DNA of 64,000 bases, taken from contig CAJXVW010000002.1 of the NCBI GenBank assembly GCA_913062645.1, positions 237,433 through 301,432 of the forward strand. Reading direction: 5' to 3'. The DNA comes from an uncultured Mycoplasmatota bacterium (GTDB taxonomy: Bacteria; Bacillota_I; Bacilli_A; Izemoplasmatales; Izemoplasmataceae). The notes under the pieces are model-generated. The model ran no database searches. It was not told the origin of the DNA and saw nothing but the letters and a program-made list of their open reading frames with translations. Position numbers and translations under genes: made by a program. Positions 55,682-64,000 of this stretch are shown here, in pieces (position 1 is the stretch's first letter; each line of letters opens with the position of its first letter).

Positions 55682-56611
55682 ATGAAACGCGGGTTTGAAC
55701 GAGCGATCAAGATTGTCTTCCCCATCATCTTGCTGTATTCGATCCTGATTCTGATCGGAACGCGGATCGATGTGTTCAATCGAATCGCCGAACCATTCAC
55801 CTGGATCATCCCGGGGTTGTTCATTCTGGTATTCATGCATGCGCAGTTGCGATGGATTGGTCTTGTCGTAGGACTATTCTTCGCTGCCATCGTCGGTTAT
55901 TATGATTTGTCGTTCCTTGGCGCCTTTCTGCTTCCGATTCCGTTCATCATCGGATGGAACAACCTCACCAGAAAGAACATCCAGTTCTGGCAGAAGGCGG
56001 TATTCGCAGCCATCTATGTCCTGATCTTCGCATTGGTGTTGGGACCACTGCTAGAACAAGGATTCAACTGGCTTCGTGACGCATTGGAGTCGCTGTCGGG
56101 AACCAGTTATCTATTGCTCCTGCTGATCCTGGGCGGATTCACCGCCATCGATCTCGGTGGCCCCTTCAACAAGATCGCATTCAGTTTCTCCTTGTCGGCC
56201 TATCTCGACGGCCAGTACCAGATCAGCGGCCCCTTGCTCATCGCACCCGTCATCCCACCGCTTGCACTCGCTGTCTGTGCCACGTTCTTCCCAAAGTTGT
56301 TCCAAGGCGTTAATAACAAGTTCAAGTACGCCGCTTATGGAGCCTCGCTGATCGGACTTACCGAGGCGGCCATTCCCTATTTGACGCAGCGTCCATTCCG
56401 CTTAATTCTATCCGCCACGATCGCTTCCTCCGGAGCCGTCGTCTTCGCCGGTCTGGTCGGTCTGACGAACCGCGTCTTCGCCGCTGGTGTCATCGGCTTG
56501 TTCGGAACCTCAAGCGTGTGGTGGCAGCTCCTCGCCTATGTCATCGGCGTGGCGATATTCTGCCTGTTATATCCCGTACTAACCCTTCTACCATCAAATA
56601 AAAAGCGCTGA
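55682..56611 (+). CDS. Stand-alone PTS fructose-type EIIC membrane protein
   Basis: 309 residues, highly hydrophobic, about nine helices. DLGGPFNKIAFSFSLS and GLTEAAIPYLTQRPFRLI are the substrate-site motifs of fructose/mannitol-type EIIC domains. EIIA and EIIB domains are absent both from this protein and its neighbours. It may use EIIB/A parts encoded elsewhere or act as an uncoupled transporter. RBS AAAGGAGGGTGCC; a TATAAT -10 lies at 55646-55651. Confidence 0.75.
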   Translation: MKRGFERAIKIVFPIILLYSILILIGTRIDVFNRIAEPFTWIIPGLFILVFMHAQLRWIGLVVGLFFAAIVGYYDLSFLGAFLLPIPFIIGWNNLTRKNIQFWQKAVFAAIYVLIFALVLGPLLEQGFNWLRDALESLSGTSYLLLLLILGGFTAIDLGGPFNKIAFSFSLSAYLDGQYQISGPLLIAPVIPPLALAVCATFFPKLFQGVNNKFKYAAYGASLIGLTEAAIPYLTQRPFRLILSATIASSGAVVFAGLVGLTNRVFAAGVIGLFGTSSVWWQLLAYVIGVAIFCLLYPVLTLLPSNKKR

Positions 56612-56631
56612 ACCCAGCGCTTTTTTTATTG
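56599..56631. terminator. Bidirectional terminator
   Basis: AAAAAGCGCTG / CAGCGCTTTTT with an AACC loop, serving EIIC and the convergent epimerase-like gene whose stop lies at its edge. Confidence 0.85.
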
Positions 56632-57552
56632 TTGGAACGATTGAACGGTGGTTTGGATCGCCGTTTCGATCGGGGTCGACTGAAAGTTTGGAAAATCCTT
56701 CCGAAACAACGCGTCGCTCATGTCATAGGGATGATCGAACTGATAGCGCATCTCTTTCATCGTCTTGACAATCGGAACGAACAGACCGATCAGTGCATGC
56801 ATGAATGGACCAGTCGCCTTGACGGAGAAGTTCGTGTTTAGTTCTTTGTTCATCAAATCCGCCAGTTCGACGATCGTTAGTTTGCCTGAAAGCGGCAGGT
56901 GATAGGTCTTGCCGTTGGCCTTGTCGCTGGTTCCGAGAACGACGAGGGCACGCCCGATGTCGGCGGTGTAGGCAAACGAATGAAGCTGATCAATTCGGCC
57001 AAGGAACAAGGGATCTTTTCCTGTTAGCATCCGTTCGAGAAAGGACGCATAGACGACACTGCCGGTTGCGCCGGGGCCGAAGAAGTCGGGGGCGCGGCCG
57101 ATCACATAGGGAATGTCGTGCTCTTCACAGGTTGTTTCGACCAATTCCGTTACCGCCAGGCGGACCTTTCCCTTACGAGCTTTCGGACGCCGTTTGTGTT
57201 GTTCGTCAAACGGGACGTCGAGCGGTCCGTAGAGGTACACGTTGTCGAGAAAAATCAGCTTGGGTCGCTTGTCTTTTACCGCATCGAGTACGTTGGTCAT
57301 GAGCGGAATCCAGTCTCGCTCCCAGGTCTTGGTGTCATAGGGCAGACCGACGCAGACGTAGACATGGGTCGCATCGTTGACGGCGCGTGCGGTGTCGTCC
57401 GGATTCAACAGATCCGCTTGCACGTAATGGTCGTCTGTCATGGGTTGTCTGCCCACCGTCCGGTAGGGCAGGTTGCGTGCGTTCAGTTCCTCGACGACGG
57501 CGCGTCCGGTGACGCCGTTGGCGCCGAGCACGACATGAAGTTCTTTGGTCAT
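56626..57552 (-). CDS. NAD(P)-dependent epimerase/dehydratase-like protein
   Basis: 308 residues from the ATG at 57552 (GGAGGATGTACC before it). HVVLGANGVTGRAVVEEL is the Rossmann nucleotide loop; the SDR Tyr-x3-Lys is not clear, and FLDNVYLYGPLDVPFDE resembles atypical SDRs. Substrate unknown. Downstream of the PadR gene, 16 bases apart, likely cotranscribed and PadR-controlled. Confidence 0.8.
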   Translation of the reverse strand: MTKELHVVLGANGVTGRAVVEELNARNLPYRTVGRQPMTDDHYVQADLLNPDDTARAVNDATHVYVCVGLPYDTKTWERDWIPLMTNVLDAVKDKRPKLIFLDNVYLYGPLDVPFDEQHKRRPKARKGKVRLAVTELVETTCEEHDIPYVIGRAPDFFGPGATGSVVYASFLERMLTGKDPLFLGRIDQLHSFAYTADIGRALVVLGTSDKANGKTYHLPLSGKLTIVELADLMNKELNTNFSVKATGPFMHALIGLFVPIVKTMKEMRYQFDHPYDMSDALFRKDFPNFQSTPIETAIQTTVQSFQQ

Positions 57553-57568
57553 TGGTACATCCTCCATT

Positions 57569-58096
57569 TCATTCGATCGATTCGTCGATCATCGTTTGAA
57601 ACCATGATGCCATCGCATCGTAATACGACAATCCGAAGAGATAGGTCTGTCGTTCGTATTGTCCCATGTCGCAGCCGACTTGTTCATCCAGCTGCAACAG
57701 TTCGTGTTTCATGAGCACGGTCCGGTTCAACCCATCTTTCAATAGTTCGAGTCGTCTCGCCGTAGGCAGATGACGATAGAAAAAGACCCGGATCAGATGT
57801 TCGTTACCAATGGCCGATATTGGGATTGGGGCGTTCAGCCACTCATCGAACTGTCGGCGGCCTTTTGTGGTAATCGCGTATTGGATTTTCCCACGGGCAT
57901 CGTCAGCAATCTTCGTTGCCTTGATCCAGCCGTCTTTCGTCAGACACTTGAGCGTCGGATAAATGGTCCCGTAGCTGGGATCCATGAAGTAGCCCGTGCT
58001 GCGTGAGATCATCTGTTTGATGTCGTATCCCGTCATCGGTTCGTGGACGAGAAAACCTAGCATCGCGTATTGGGTGTCGGTTCGTTTCACATGCAT
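57569..58096 (-). CDS. PadR-family transcriptional regulator
   Basis: 175 residues from the ATG at 58096 (GGTGGTG before it). QYAMLGFLVHEPMTGYDIKQMISRSTGYFMDPSYGTIYPTLKCLTKDGWIKA is the PadR winged HTH (Y-G-T-I-Y-P box); the C-terminal helical part fits the AphA-like dimer domain. Heads a two-gene operon with the epimerase-like gene. Confidence 0.88.
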   Translation of the reverse strand: MHVKRTDTQYAMLGFLVHEPMTGYDIKQMISRSTGYFMDPSYGTIYPTLKCLTKDGWIKATKIADDARGKIQYAITTKGRRQFDEWLNAPIPISAIGNEHLIRVFFYRHLPTARRLELLKDGLNRTVLMKHELLQLDEQVGCDMGQYERQTYLFGLSYYDAMASWFQTMIDESIE

Positions 58097-58103
58097 CACC
58101 ACC

Positions 58104-58129
58104 TATCGTTTCGATATATCGAAATGATA
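58104..58129. promoter_or_regulatory. 26-base near-perfect palindrome, PadR operator candidate
   Basis: TATCGTTTCGATATATCGAAATGATA: a perfect TTTCGATATATCGAAA core, extended outward with one mismatched pair. It lies between the -10 and the start codon of the padR gene. Confidence 0.7.
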
Positions 58130-58134
58130 CATTA

Positions 58135-58163
58135 ATGATACACCCATCTTGCACCGTTGTCAA
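58135..58163 (-). promoter_or_regulatory. Promoter of the PadR operon
   Basis: Consensus TTGACA and TATCAT with 17 bases between on the minus strand. Confidence 0.7.
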
Positions 58164-58164
58164 G

Positions 58165-58197
58165 AAAAAAAGCGATATCGCGTGATATCGCTTTTTG
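58165..58197. terminator. Terminator of the arginine/ornithine operon
   Basis: AAAAAGCGATATC / GATATCGCTTTTT with a four-base loop, directly after the arcC stop. Confidence 0.85.
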
Positions 58198-58198
58198 A

Positions 58199-59113
58199 TT
58201 ACAGTGTGATGATGGTACCGGCTTTGAGCTTGAAGGCCTGTTCGGCGTTGTCCAAGGAGGCGATGACGGCGGTCTTGCCGTTGCTGGCGAAGCGCGTCGT
58301 GGCCTTGATCTTGGGGAGCATGCTGCCGGGGGCGAAGTGTCCTTCGTCAACGAGTTGATTCATCTTCGCGACGGTGACCTTCTCGAGTGCTTCCTGCATG
58401 TCGTTGCCGAAGTTGATGTAGACGTTGTCGACGGCCGTCAGGATGACGAGATAGTCGGCATCGATGAGCTCGGCAAGCGTTTCGGAAGCATTGTCTTTAT
58501 CAATGACTGCGGCGACGCCGTGGAGTTCGCCGTCTTTCTCGATCACAGGAATGCCGCCACCACCGACGGTGATAACGATGTGACCGTCGTGGAGGAGGGT
58601 TTTCACCATGTCTTTTTCCTTGACGTCGATGGGCATCGGACTGGGCACGACGCGACGGTAGCCGCGACCGGCGTCCTCGACCATCGTGTAACCCATGGAT
58701 TGTTCGAGCTGTTCGGCCTCTTCTTTGCTGTAGAAGCTGCCAATCGGCTTGCGCGGGTTTTGAAAGGCTTCGTCGTGTTCGTTGACAACGACCTGCGTGA
58801 CGAGCGCGGCGATCGATTTTCGGATGCCTTGACGGGCCAGTTCGTTGGCGATTGCGTTCTGCATGTGGAAGCCGATGTAGCCTTGGCTCATCGCGCCACA
58901 TTCGGGGAACGGCATGTCGGGTGTCGACGTGCTTTCGGTGAAGGCGAGGTTGATCATGCCGACCTGCGGTCCGTTGCCGTGGGCGATGACGACTTCATGG
59001 CCGTCCTTGATCAGACTGACGATCGGTTTCGCGACCGTCTTGAGCAGTTCTTTCTGTTCGGTGGCATTTTTGCCGAGGGCATTGCCGCCGAGACTGACGA
59101 CGTATCTACTCAT
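58199..59113 (-). CDS. arcC: Carbamate kinase
   Basis: 304 residues from the ATG at 59113; ATGs two and three codons upstream are also possible. [49 protein letters not shown] and GGGGIPVI are conserved. Makes ATP from carbamoyl phosphate and ADP, the last step of the arginine deiminase pathway. Its start overlaps the end of the ornithine carbamoyltransferase gene. Confidence 0.95.
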   Translation of the reverse strand: MSRYVVSLGGNALGKNATEQKELLKTVAKPIVSLIKDGHEVVIAHGNGPQVGMINLAFTESTSTPDMPFPECGAMSQGYIGFHMQNAIANELARQGIRKSIAALVTQVVVNEHDEAFQNPRKPIGSFYSKEEAEQLEQSMGYTMVEDAGRGYRRVVPSPMPIDVKEKDMVKTLLHDGHIVITVGGGGIPVIEKDGELHGVAAVIDKDNASETLAELIDADYLVILTAVDNVYINFGNDMQEALEKVTVAKMNQLVDEGHFAPGSMLPKIKATTRFASNGKTAVIASLDNAEQAFKLKAGTIITL

Positions 59114-60125
59114 GGACATCACTCAAGGTCGCAAGCATCACGGCCTTGATCGTGTGCATCCGGTTCTCGGCTTCCTGGAACACGACTGAGCGGGGTGATT
59201 CAATGACCTCGTCGGTGACTTCCATTTCACCATGTTTCACCTTGGGGTATGTGGCGCCGAACTCGTCGGCGATCTGTTTGCCGACGTCGGTGTCATTACC
59301 GTGGAAGGCGGGCAGGCAGTGCATAAAGATCGCCTTGTCGTCGGCATTGTTCATCATCTCCATGTCGACCTGATAGGGCGACAGGATGCGGAGCCGTTCG
59401 TTCCACACTTCTTTTGGTTCGCCCATCGACACCCATACGTCGGTGTAGATGACATGGGCGTCCTTGGTGCCCTCCATCTTGTCTTCGGTGAAGCGGATCG
59501 TGGCGCCGGTTTCCTTGGCGATTTCTTCGCACTGGGCGATCAGTTCGTCGGTGGGCCACAATTCCTTGGGCGCGACGCCGGTGAAGTGGAGCCCCATCTT
59601 GGCGCTGCCAATCATCAGGCTGTTGCCCATGTTATTACGTGAGTCCCCGACGTAGGTGAAACGGATGCCTTTCAAGTATCCGAACACTTCCTGGATGGTC
59701 AGGAAATCGGCAAGAATCTGGGTCGGATGATAGAGGTCGGTGAGACCGTTCCAAACCGGCACGCCGGCGTGCTCGCCGAGCAGTTCGACGTGTTCTTGTT
59801 TGTAGCCTCTAAATTCGATGCCATCATACATCCGGCCGAGGACACGAGCCGTGTCCTTGACGGATTCCTTCTTGTTCATCTGGCTGCCGTTGGGACCGAG
59901 ATAGGTCACGCCCATGCCGAGATCGAGGGCGCCGACTTCGAAGGCGCAACGGGTTCTCGTCGAATCCTTCTGAAACAGGAGGACGACGTTTTTGTCGGGA
60001 AGCAGTTTGTGCGGGATGCCGTCGTATTTTTCCTGTTTGAGGCGTGCCGACAACGTCAGAAGGTAATCGATTTCTTCCGGTGTGTAGTCCAAGAGTGTGA
60101 TGAAATTGCGGTTTTTCAAGTTCAT
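59106..60125 (-). CDS. arcB: Ornithine carbamoyltransferase, catabolic
   Basis: 339 residues. [16 protein letters not shown] binds carbamoyl phosphate, [14 protein letters not shown] and MHCLPAFHG complete the active site. In this operon it works catabolically: citrulline plus phosphate to ornithine and carbamoyl phosphate. Could equally be named argF by family. Confidence 0.95.
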   Translation of the reverse strand: MNLKNRNFITLLDYTPEEIDYLLTLSARLKQEKYDGIPHKLLPDKNVVLLFQKDSTRTRCAFEVGALDLGMGVTYLGPNGSQMNKKESVKDTARVLGRMYDGIEFRGYKQEHVELLGEHAGVPVWNGLTDLYHPTQILADFLTIQEVFGYLKGIRFTYVGDSRNNMGNSLMIGSAKMGLHFTGVAPKELWPTDELIAQCEEIAKETGATIRFTEDKMEGTKDAHVIYTDVWVSMGEPKEVWNERLRILSPYQVDMEMMNNADDKAIFMHCLPAFHGNDTDVGKQIADEFGATYPKVKHGEMEVTDEVIESPRSVVFQEAENRMHTIKAVMLATLSDVHE

Positions 60126-60149
60126 GGCGTTCTCCTTCGAAAGTAGTCT

Positions 60150-61367
60150 TTATTCAATGTCTTCGCGGTACAGGGGCATCGACATGCAGCGCGGTCCGCC
60201 GCGTCCTCGCGAGAGTTCGCTGGAGGGAATTTCAATGACTTCGATGCCTTCGTTGCGAAGCAGTTCGTTGGTGACGTGGTTGCGGTTGTAGACGATGACC
60301 TTGCCGGGGGCGATGGCGAGCGTGTTGGCGCCGTCGTTCCATTGTTCGCGACCGGCCGTGATATGATCGTCGCCGCCGATGTTGATCAGCTTGATGGGAC
60401 GGTTGAGATGCTTCTCGAGAATGTCCTCGAGCGTCGCTATGACCCGGACGACTTCAAGATCGGTTTTGGTCTTGGTGATTTCGAAGATTGTCAGTTCCTT
60501 CATGATCCCGGGATGGACCGTGAAGGTCCCGTAGTCGACCTGGGTGAAGACGGTATCCAGATGCATGAACGCACGGGTTTTGGGAATGTTGAAGGCGAGT
60601 ACCGTTTCAAATGTCGAGTTCTGTTGGAACAGTTCTCTGGCAACGGCTTCAATGGCGCGCGGGTCGGTTCGTTTGGAGATGCCGACGGCAAGCGTCTTCT
60701 TGTTCAGAACCAACATGTCACCGCCTTCGGATTTCCACCTGGTGGAGCGTTTCTTGTACCGGGGAATGACTTCCTTCTCAAACCGCGGATGATAGCGGAA
60801 CACGTACTCGGACAAAAGTGTTTCCCGACTGCGTGCTTCGGTCATCATGTTGTTGATGGCGACGCCGTCGCCGATCGAGGCGAATGGGTCGCGTTGGAAC
60901 AGCAGATTGGGAAGCGGATCGGTGAAGAACGGGTATTCCGTTTCCAGCATGTCGATGATGCTGAAGGGGCCGTGAATTTCAAATTCATGGGTTCGAATGC
61001 CTTCGACCATTTCCTGAACCAGGGTCGTGTTGTCGAGCTCGATCAATTTCTGATAGATGGCGTTCTTGACGTTGCGCGAGAGGATGTTCGACTCCTCGAT
61101 GAATTGATTGATGAACTGTTGCTTGATCTCCGGATGATGGTCGAGTGCTTCCACCATCAAGTCGGTGATGTAGAGGACTTCCACACCGTTGTCGCGAAGT
61201 ACTTGGGCAAAGGCGTCGTGTTCCTTCTGAGCGACTTCCAGATACGGAATGTCGTCAAACAGGAGCTTCTCCAGAAGGTCCGGGGTCAAATTCTCGATTT
61301 CCTTGCCGGGACGATGCAAGAGCACGCTCTTGAGCGGTCCGATTTCGGAGTATACATTGATTTTCAT
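60150..61367 (-). CDS. arcA: Arginine deiminase
   Basis: 405 residues, normal length. INVYSEIGPLKSVLLHRPG, FQRDPFASIGDGVAINNM, EGGDMLVLN and the nucleophile Cys in SRGRGGPRCMSMPL are all seen. Converts arginine to citrulline and ammonia. Followed by arcB and arcC; no arcD antiporter in the operon part seen. Confidence 0.97.
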   Translation of the reverse strand: MKINVYSEIGPLKSVLLHRPGKEIENLTPDLLEKLLFDDIPYLEVAQKEHDAFAQVLRDNGVEVLYITDLMVEALDHHPEIKQQFINQFIEESNILSRNVKNAIYQKLIELDNTTLVQEMVEGIRTHEFEIHGPFSIIDMLETEYPFFTDPLPNLLFQRDPFASIGDGVAINNMMTEARSRETLLSEYVFRYHPRFEKEVIPRYKKRSTRWKSEGGDMLVLNKKTLAVGISKRTDPRAIEAVARELFQQNSTFETVLAFNIPKTRAFMHLDTVFTQVDYGTFTVHPGIMKELTIFEITKTKTDLEVVRVIATLEDILEKHLNRPIKLINIGGDDHITAGREQWNDGANTLAIAPGKVIVYNRNHVTNELLRNEGIEVIEIPSSELSRGRGGPRCMSMPLYREDIE

Positions 61368-61383
61368 GCGTCACTTCCTCTCG

Positions 61384-62457
61384 TTATTTGATGTATTCGC
61401 GTGGGACGCGATTCGTGATTGAACAAATGATTTCGTAATTGATGGTGTCCAAGCGTTCGGCAACCTCGTCAATGGATACGATGCCACCCATGAGGATGAC
61501 GTCATCGTTTTTGGTGATGGTGTCATCCACTTTGATGAACATCTGATCCATGCAGATGCGCCCGATGATAAGGTAGCGTTTGCCGTTGATCTCCACATCG
61601 CCACCTTCATTCTTGCGAATGAATCCATCGGCGTATCCAATCGGTAAAATACCAATCCGCTCATGGTCGGTTGCACTGTAGGTCGCACCATACCCAACCT
61701 TCTCACCAGGAACGAGATTCTTGAATTGACTGATCTTTGTTTTTAACGTAAATGTATTCTTCAAAAAGTCCATATTTTCATCCAAGGTCAACCCGTACAA
61801 ACTGATTCCCAAACGGGTGTGAGTCGTAAAATCATAGTTCGTTTCATACTTGATCTGAGAACTGGAATTGGAGATGTGAATCTGTTCAAACGGATATGAA
61901 ATTCTCGACAAAATATCTTGGAACTTCTGAAGCTGCATGTCATAGTACGACTTGTCATTGTCGGCGGTACTGAAATGAGTGAAGATTCCTTCGAGGTGAA
62001 TCCGAGGGTTGTCATCCAACAGTTCGATAGCTCGAATGATATCGTTCAAATCTTTAAATCCGAGACGGTTCATTCCGGTGTCAACCTTAAGATGCACCGT
62101 CAATCTTGATTTCATTTTGGGTATCGATTGGATCTGATCGAAGTTACTGATGGTGACCACTATGTCATTCTTGCTTGCAATCTTCAATCCTTCGCCTTCA
62201 ATGACCCCCATGCACATGATCTTGATGTCTGGGAACTCAGCTCGTAGTTCCAGGGCTTCTTCTAGTAGGCTAACCGCATACTGGTCAACTTTTCTTTCGT
62301 GCAAGTAGCGTACAACTTCAATGGCACCGTGGCCATAAGCATTTGCTTTCACTACTGGGATGATCGTCTTGTTTCCAACGAGTTTTTGGACGTTTTGATA
62401 GTTCTGATAGAGGTGATTGAGGTTAATTAGAGCAACTGTCTCGCGATATCTATCCAA
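61384..62457 (-). CDS. alr: Alanine racemase
   Basis: 357 residues. VVKANAYGHGAIEV has the PLP lysine, GYGATYSATDHERIGILPIGYADG the catalytic Tyr, and GRICMDQMFI the substrate loop. It supplies D-alanine for peptidoglycan or, given its place between ornithine racemase and arcA, may act on another amino acid. Noticeably more AT-rich than arcA. Overlaps the ornithine racemase gene by eight bases. Confidence 0.92.
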   Translation of the reverse strand: MDRYRETVALINLNHLYQNYQNVQKLVGNKTIIPVVKANAYGHGAIEVVRYLHERKVDQYAVSLLEEALELRAEFPDIKIMCMGVIEGEGLKIASKNDIVVTISNFDQIQSIPKMKSRLTVHLKVDTGMNRLGFKDLNDIIRAIELLDDNPRIHLEGIFTHFSTADNDKSYYDMQLQKFQDILSRISYPFEQIHISNSSSQIKYETNYDFTTHTRLGISLYGLTLDENMDFLKNTFTLKTKISQFKNLVPGEKVGYGATYSATDHERIGILPIGYADGFIRKNEGGDVEINGKRYLIIGRICMDQMFIKVDDTITKNDDVILMGGIVSIDEVAERLDTINYEIICSITNRVPREYIK

Positions 62458-63508
62458 TGTAGTCTTTGGTAACGTATTTTGATGTCATGAGACTCAATAT
62501 TGAACCATAGGTCAATCGGAAGCTCATGATGTCACCAACCTCATATGAATTGATCGATTCTGACACGTCGACAATGATGTGATCACTGCTTGCGCCTATC
62601 GGTTTGATAGTATCAAACGGTATCAGTTGCCTGTGATCCACATCTTGTTTGCCTAACGCTAAGAGTGCTCTAAATCTCTTTCCTCTATCTTCGAAGTGTG
62701 GTACCTTTCCAAACGCATCCATACCAATTTGACCTATCGGGACGGAAGGTTTATGTTTCAGCTCAATGATAGATGCTTCGAGCGTGAATACATCGTTATA
62801 GGTGTTGTCGATATAATCTCCATATGCTGTTTCTCTCCCCAATACGACGCTTTCTCCCAGTCGGAGGTTGTTGATACCCTCTGGAAGCTTGTTGTTCAAC
62901 AGAAGATCAAGACTGGAAGAGTTACCACCACTGATGATCTCCAGTGATATATCGAATTTTGATTCGATTTCTTCTTTATACCGAATTAATTTACCTAGGT
63001 TATCTGGTGTGGGAATCACACCACCATAGCATGTAAGGTTGGTTCCAATGCCACGAAGAACAATGTGCTCCATGTCCAACACTTGTTTTACAGTGTCAAA
63101 AAGCTCATTTTCATCAAAAATACCCTCTCTGAGATCACCCAGGTCAATCATAAGTATGACTTCGTGTTTGAGACCGTGAGTTCCCGCTGCGTAGTTCAAA
63201 AGCTTGATCGTGGACAGCTCAGAGTTAAGAGATATGTCACAATGGTGAATCACATCGTCAATTTCACCATGACTTGGCAAACGAAGGAGAACTTTAGGAA
63301 TATCGGTCTTCATGTCTCTGAAATTTTCAATTCTCGAATCCCCAATGAAGTCAACCTGCTCCTCATTGTATATATCAATCAATTTTTGGTCAGCACAAAA
63401 TACTTTCGAAACAGCCATGATAGATATTCCATTATCATGGCATAGATTCTTCAGTTCTCGTAGATTATGACGAAACTTGCTTAAGTTGACCACTAATCTT
63501 GGAAACAT
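62450..63508 (-). CDS. orr: Ornithine racemase-like PLP enzyme
   Basis: 352 residues from the ATG at 63508; a GTG three codons upstream overlaps the preceding stop. MFPRLVVNLSKFRHNLREL, SIMAVSKVFCAD (PLP Lys), GDSRIENF, IISGGNSSSLDLL and LRLGESVVLGRETAYGD match the Orr/YhfX-like fold type III branch. Converts L- to D-ornithine for the aminomutase pathway of ornithine-fermenting clostridia. The neighbouring GlmL/MutL-like gene, as in the Clostridium sticklandii cluster, supports ornithine rather than alanine. Confidence 0.85.
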   Translation of the reverse strand: MFPRLVVNLSKFRHNLRELKNLCHDNGISIMAVSKVFCADQKLIDIYNEEQVDFIGDSRIENFRDMKTDIPKVLLRLPSHGEIDDVIHHCDISLNSELSTIKLLNYAAGTHGLKHEVILMIDLGDLREGIFDENELFDTVKQVLDMEHIVLRGIGTNLTCYGGVIPTPDNLGKLIRYKEEIESKFDISLEIISGGNSSSLDLLLNNKLPEGINNLRLGESVVLGRETAYGDYIDNTYNDVFTLEASIIELKHKPSVPIGQIGMDAFGKVPHFEDRGKRFRALLALGKQDVDHRQLIPFDTIKPIGASSDHIIVDVSESINSYEVGDIMSFRLTYGSILSLMTSKYVTKDYIG

Positions 63509-63513
63509 GCGAA

Positions 63514-64000
63514 TCACTCAATTCTCAAGGATTTTCTCAGTAGTTTTACAGCAATTTCCGGGTACTTCAATGATAGCACACCCACCGAAGCCATGATGTA
63601 ATCATGGTCTTTAAGGATCTTAACGTTCTTGTTTGGGACCATTTTGCGTGGATTCGACTGAAAATATTGCTCAAGTATACGTTCTGTATGGCTTAAGTTC
63701 ACTAATGCCCCTCCGGTAAGAATTACGAACTCGACTTGTGACAAGTCCTTACCTTCGGGTATGATTTTTTGTCCTGAGCTTGTGAACACTCTTCGAAGAT
63801 CACCGACATGCCGATCCAATGCTGTATGTGTACACTTCTTTGTTAACTCGTATACAAGACGCTTTTCCATCGCTGTTTTCGGTATATAGGTATAGTCGCC
63901 GAGCATTTCCACCAACTCTTCATCGGTGCAACCAACTGCAACAGCAAGGGTGTTTTCGGGGAACATTGCAACGACGTTCGAGTGGTTGATGAAAACCCCA
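63514..64000 (-). CDS. GlmL/MutL-family protein of ornithine fermentation (5' part outside window)
   Basis: The track starts at an internal ATG, but the frame stays open to the window edge and reads GVFINHSNVVAMFPENTLAVAVG, typical inner sequence of GlmL/MutL, an ASKHA-type ATPase-like family found with B12-dependent glutamate mutase and ornithine aminomutase. FVILTGGALVNLSHTERIL and DHDYIMASVGVLS are conserved C-terminal parts. Probably a chaperone or reactivase for ornithine 4,5-aminomutase, whose genes would lie beyond 64000. Stop and the next gene's possible GTG overlap. Confidence 0.85.
   Translation of the reverse strand, partial: GVFINHSNVVAMFPENTLAVAVGCTDEELVEMLGDYTYIPKTAMEKRLVYELTKKCTHTALDRHVGDLRRVFTSSGQKIIPEGKDLSQVEFVILTGGALVNLSHTERILEQYFQSNPRKMVPNKNVKILKDHDYIMASVGVLSLKYPEIAVKLLRKSLRIE

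Noticed and set aside
60276-61391. 371-residue plus-strand ORF
   Set aside because: Antisense to arcA, whose catalytic motifs are intact.

Overview
The window looks like a chromosomal segment of an anaerobic, low-complexity-genome member of the Bacillota. The evidence is a Firmicutes-type S10/spc/alpha ribosomal operon (zinc-type S14 and L36, adk-map-infA after secY, no rpsD before rpoA), strong AGGAGG ribosome binding sites, sigma-A-like promoters, many lipoproteins, and fermentative arginine/ornithine genes. TGA is used as a stop throughout, so the code is standard. By eye the G+C is about 55 percent over most of the window, which is high for Erysipelotrichia or Mollicutes-related lineages (Izemoplasmatales-like); I would not place it more precisely from sequence alone.

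Layout. 1-5 kb holds an SPFH/zinc-ribbon protein (cut by the window start), a small lipoprotein, two GNAT acetyltransferases, a flavodoxin and a lipoprotein with Fn3/X2-like domains. 5.1-9.5 kb is a peptide-modification-like cassette: HPr-kinase/PEPCK-like kinase, PqqD-like protein, S24/S26 peptidase and NTP_transf_5 nucleotidyltransferase, with a divergent ABC exporter. It lacks the cyclase and transglutaminase-like protease of lasso peptide clusters. 9.8-34.0 kb is a 24-kb same-strand mannoside and surface-glycan locus: GH130 phosphorylase, secreted GH130 with F5/8C domains, DUF1861 protein, GH125 alpha-mannosidase, sugar ABC importer (binding protein and two permeases, no ATPase), and large lipoproteins sharing a repeated jelly-roll-like module. 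It is followed by a LacI regulator. Inside this locus a 39-codon gene (31638-31757) encodes a RiPP-precursor-like peptide with a YxxPxIE leader motif, about 22 kb from the cassette that might act on it.

35.2-37.4 kb carries small membrane proteins, an excisionase-like HTH protein and a Phd-Doc toxin-antitoxin pair. 37.4-51.8 kb is the complete 30-gene ribosomal protein operon from rpsJ to rplQ, with a clear promoter and an S10-type leader. 52.0-58.1 kb is a mixed set: Crp/Fnr regulator, nitroreductase, DUF5684-like membrane protein, MarR regulator with methyltransferase, a stand-alone PTS fructose-type EIIC, an NAD-dependent epimerase-like protein and a PadR regulator. Several regulators have perfect or near-perfect palindromes at their own promoters.

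58.2-64.0 kb is one minus-strand operon, in transcription order: GlmL/MutL-like protein (cut by the window end), ornithine racemase, alanine racemase, arginine deiminase, ornithine carbamoyltransferase, carbamate kinase. This couples the ATP-yielding arginine deiminase pathway to ornithine fermentation through D-ornithine. The racemase/GlmL part is visibly more AT-rich than the arc genes.

No tRNA, rRNA, CRISPR array, insertion sequence or replication origin was seen.
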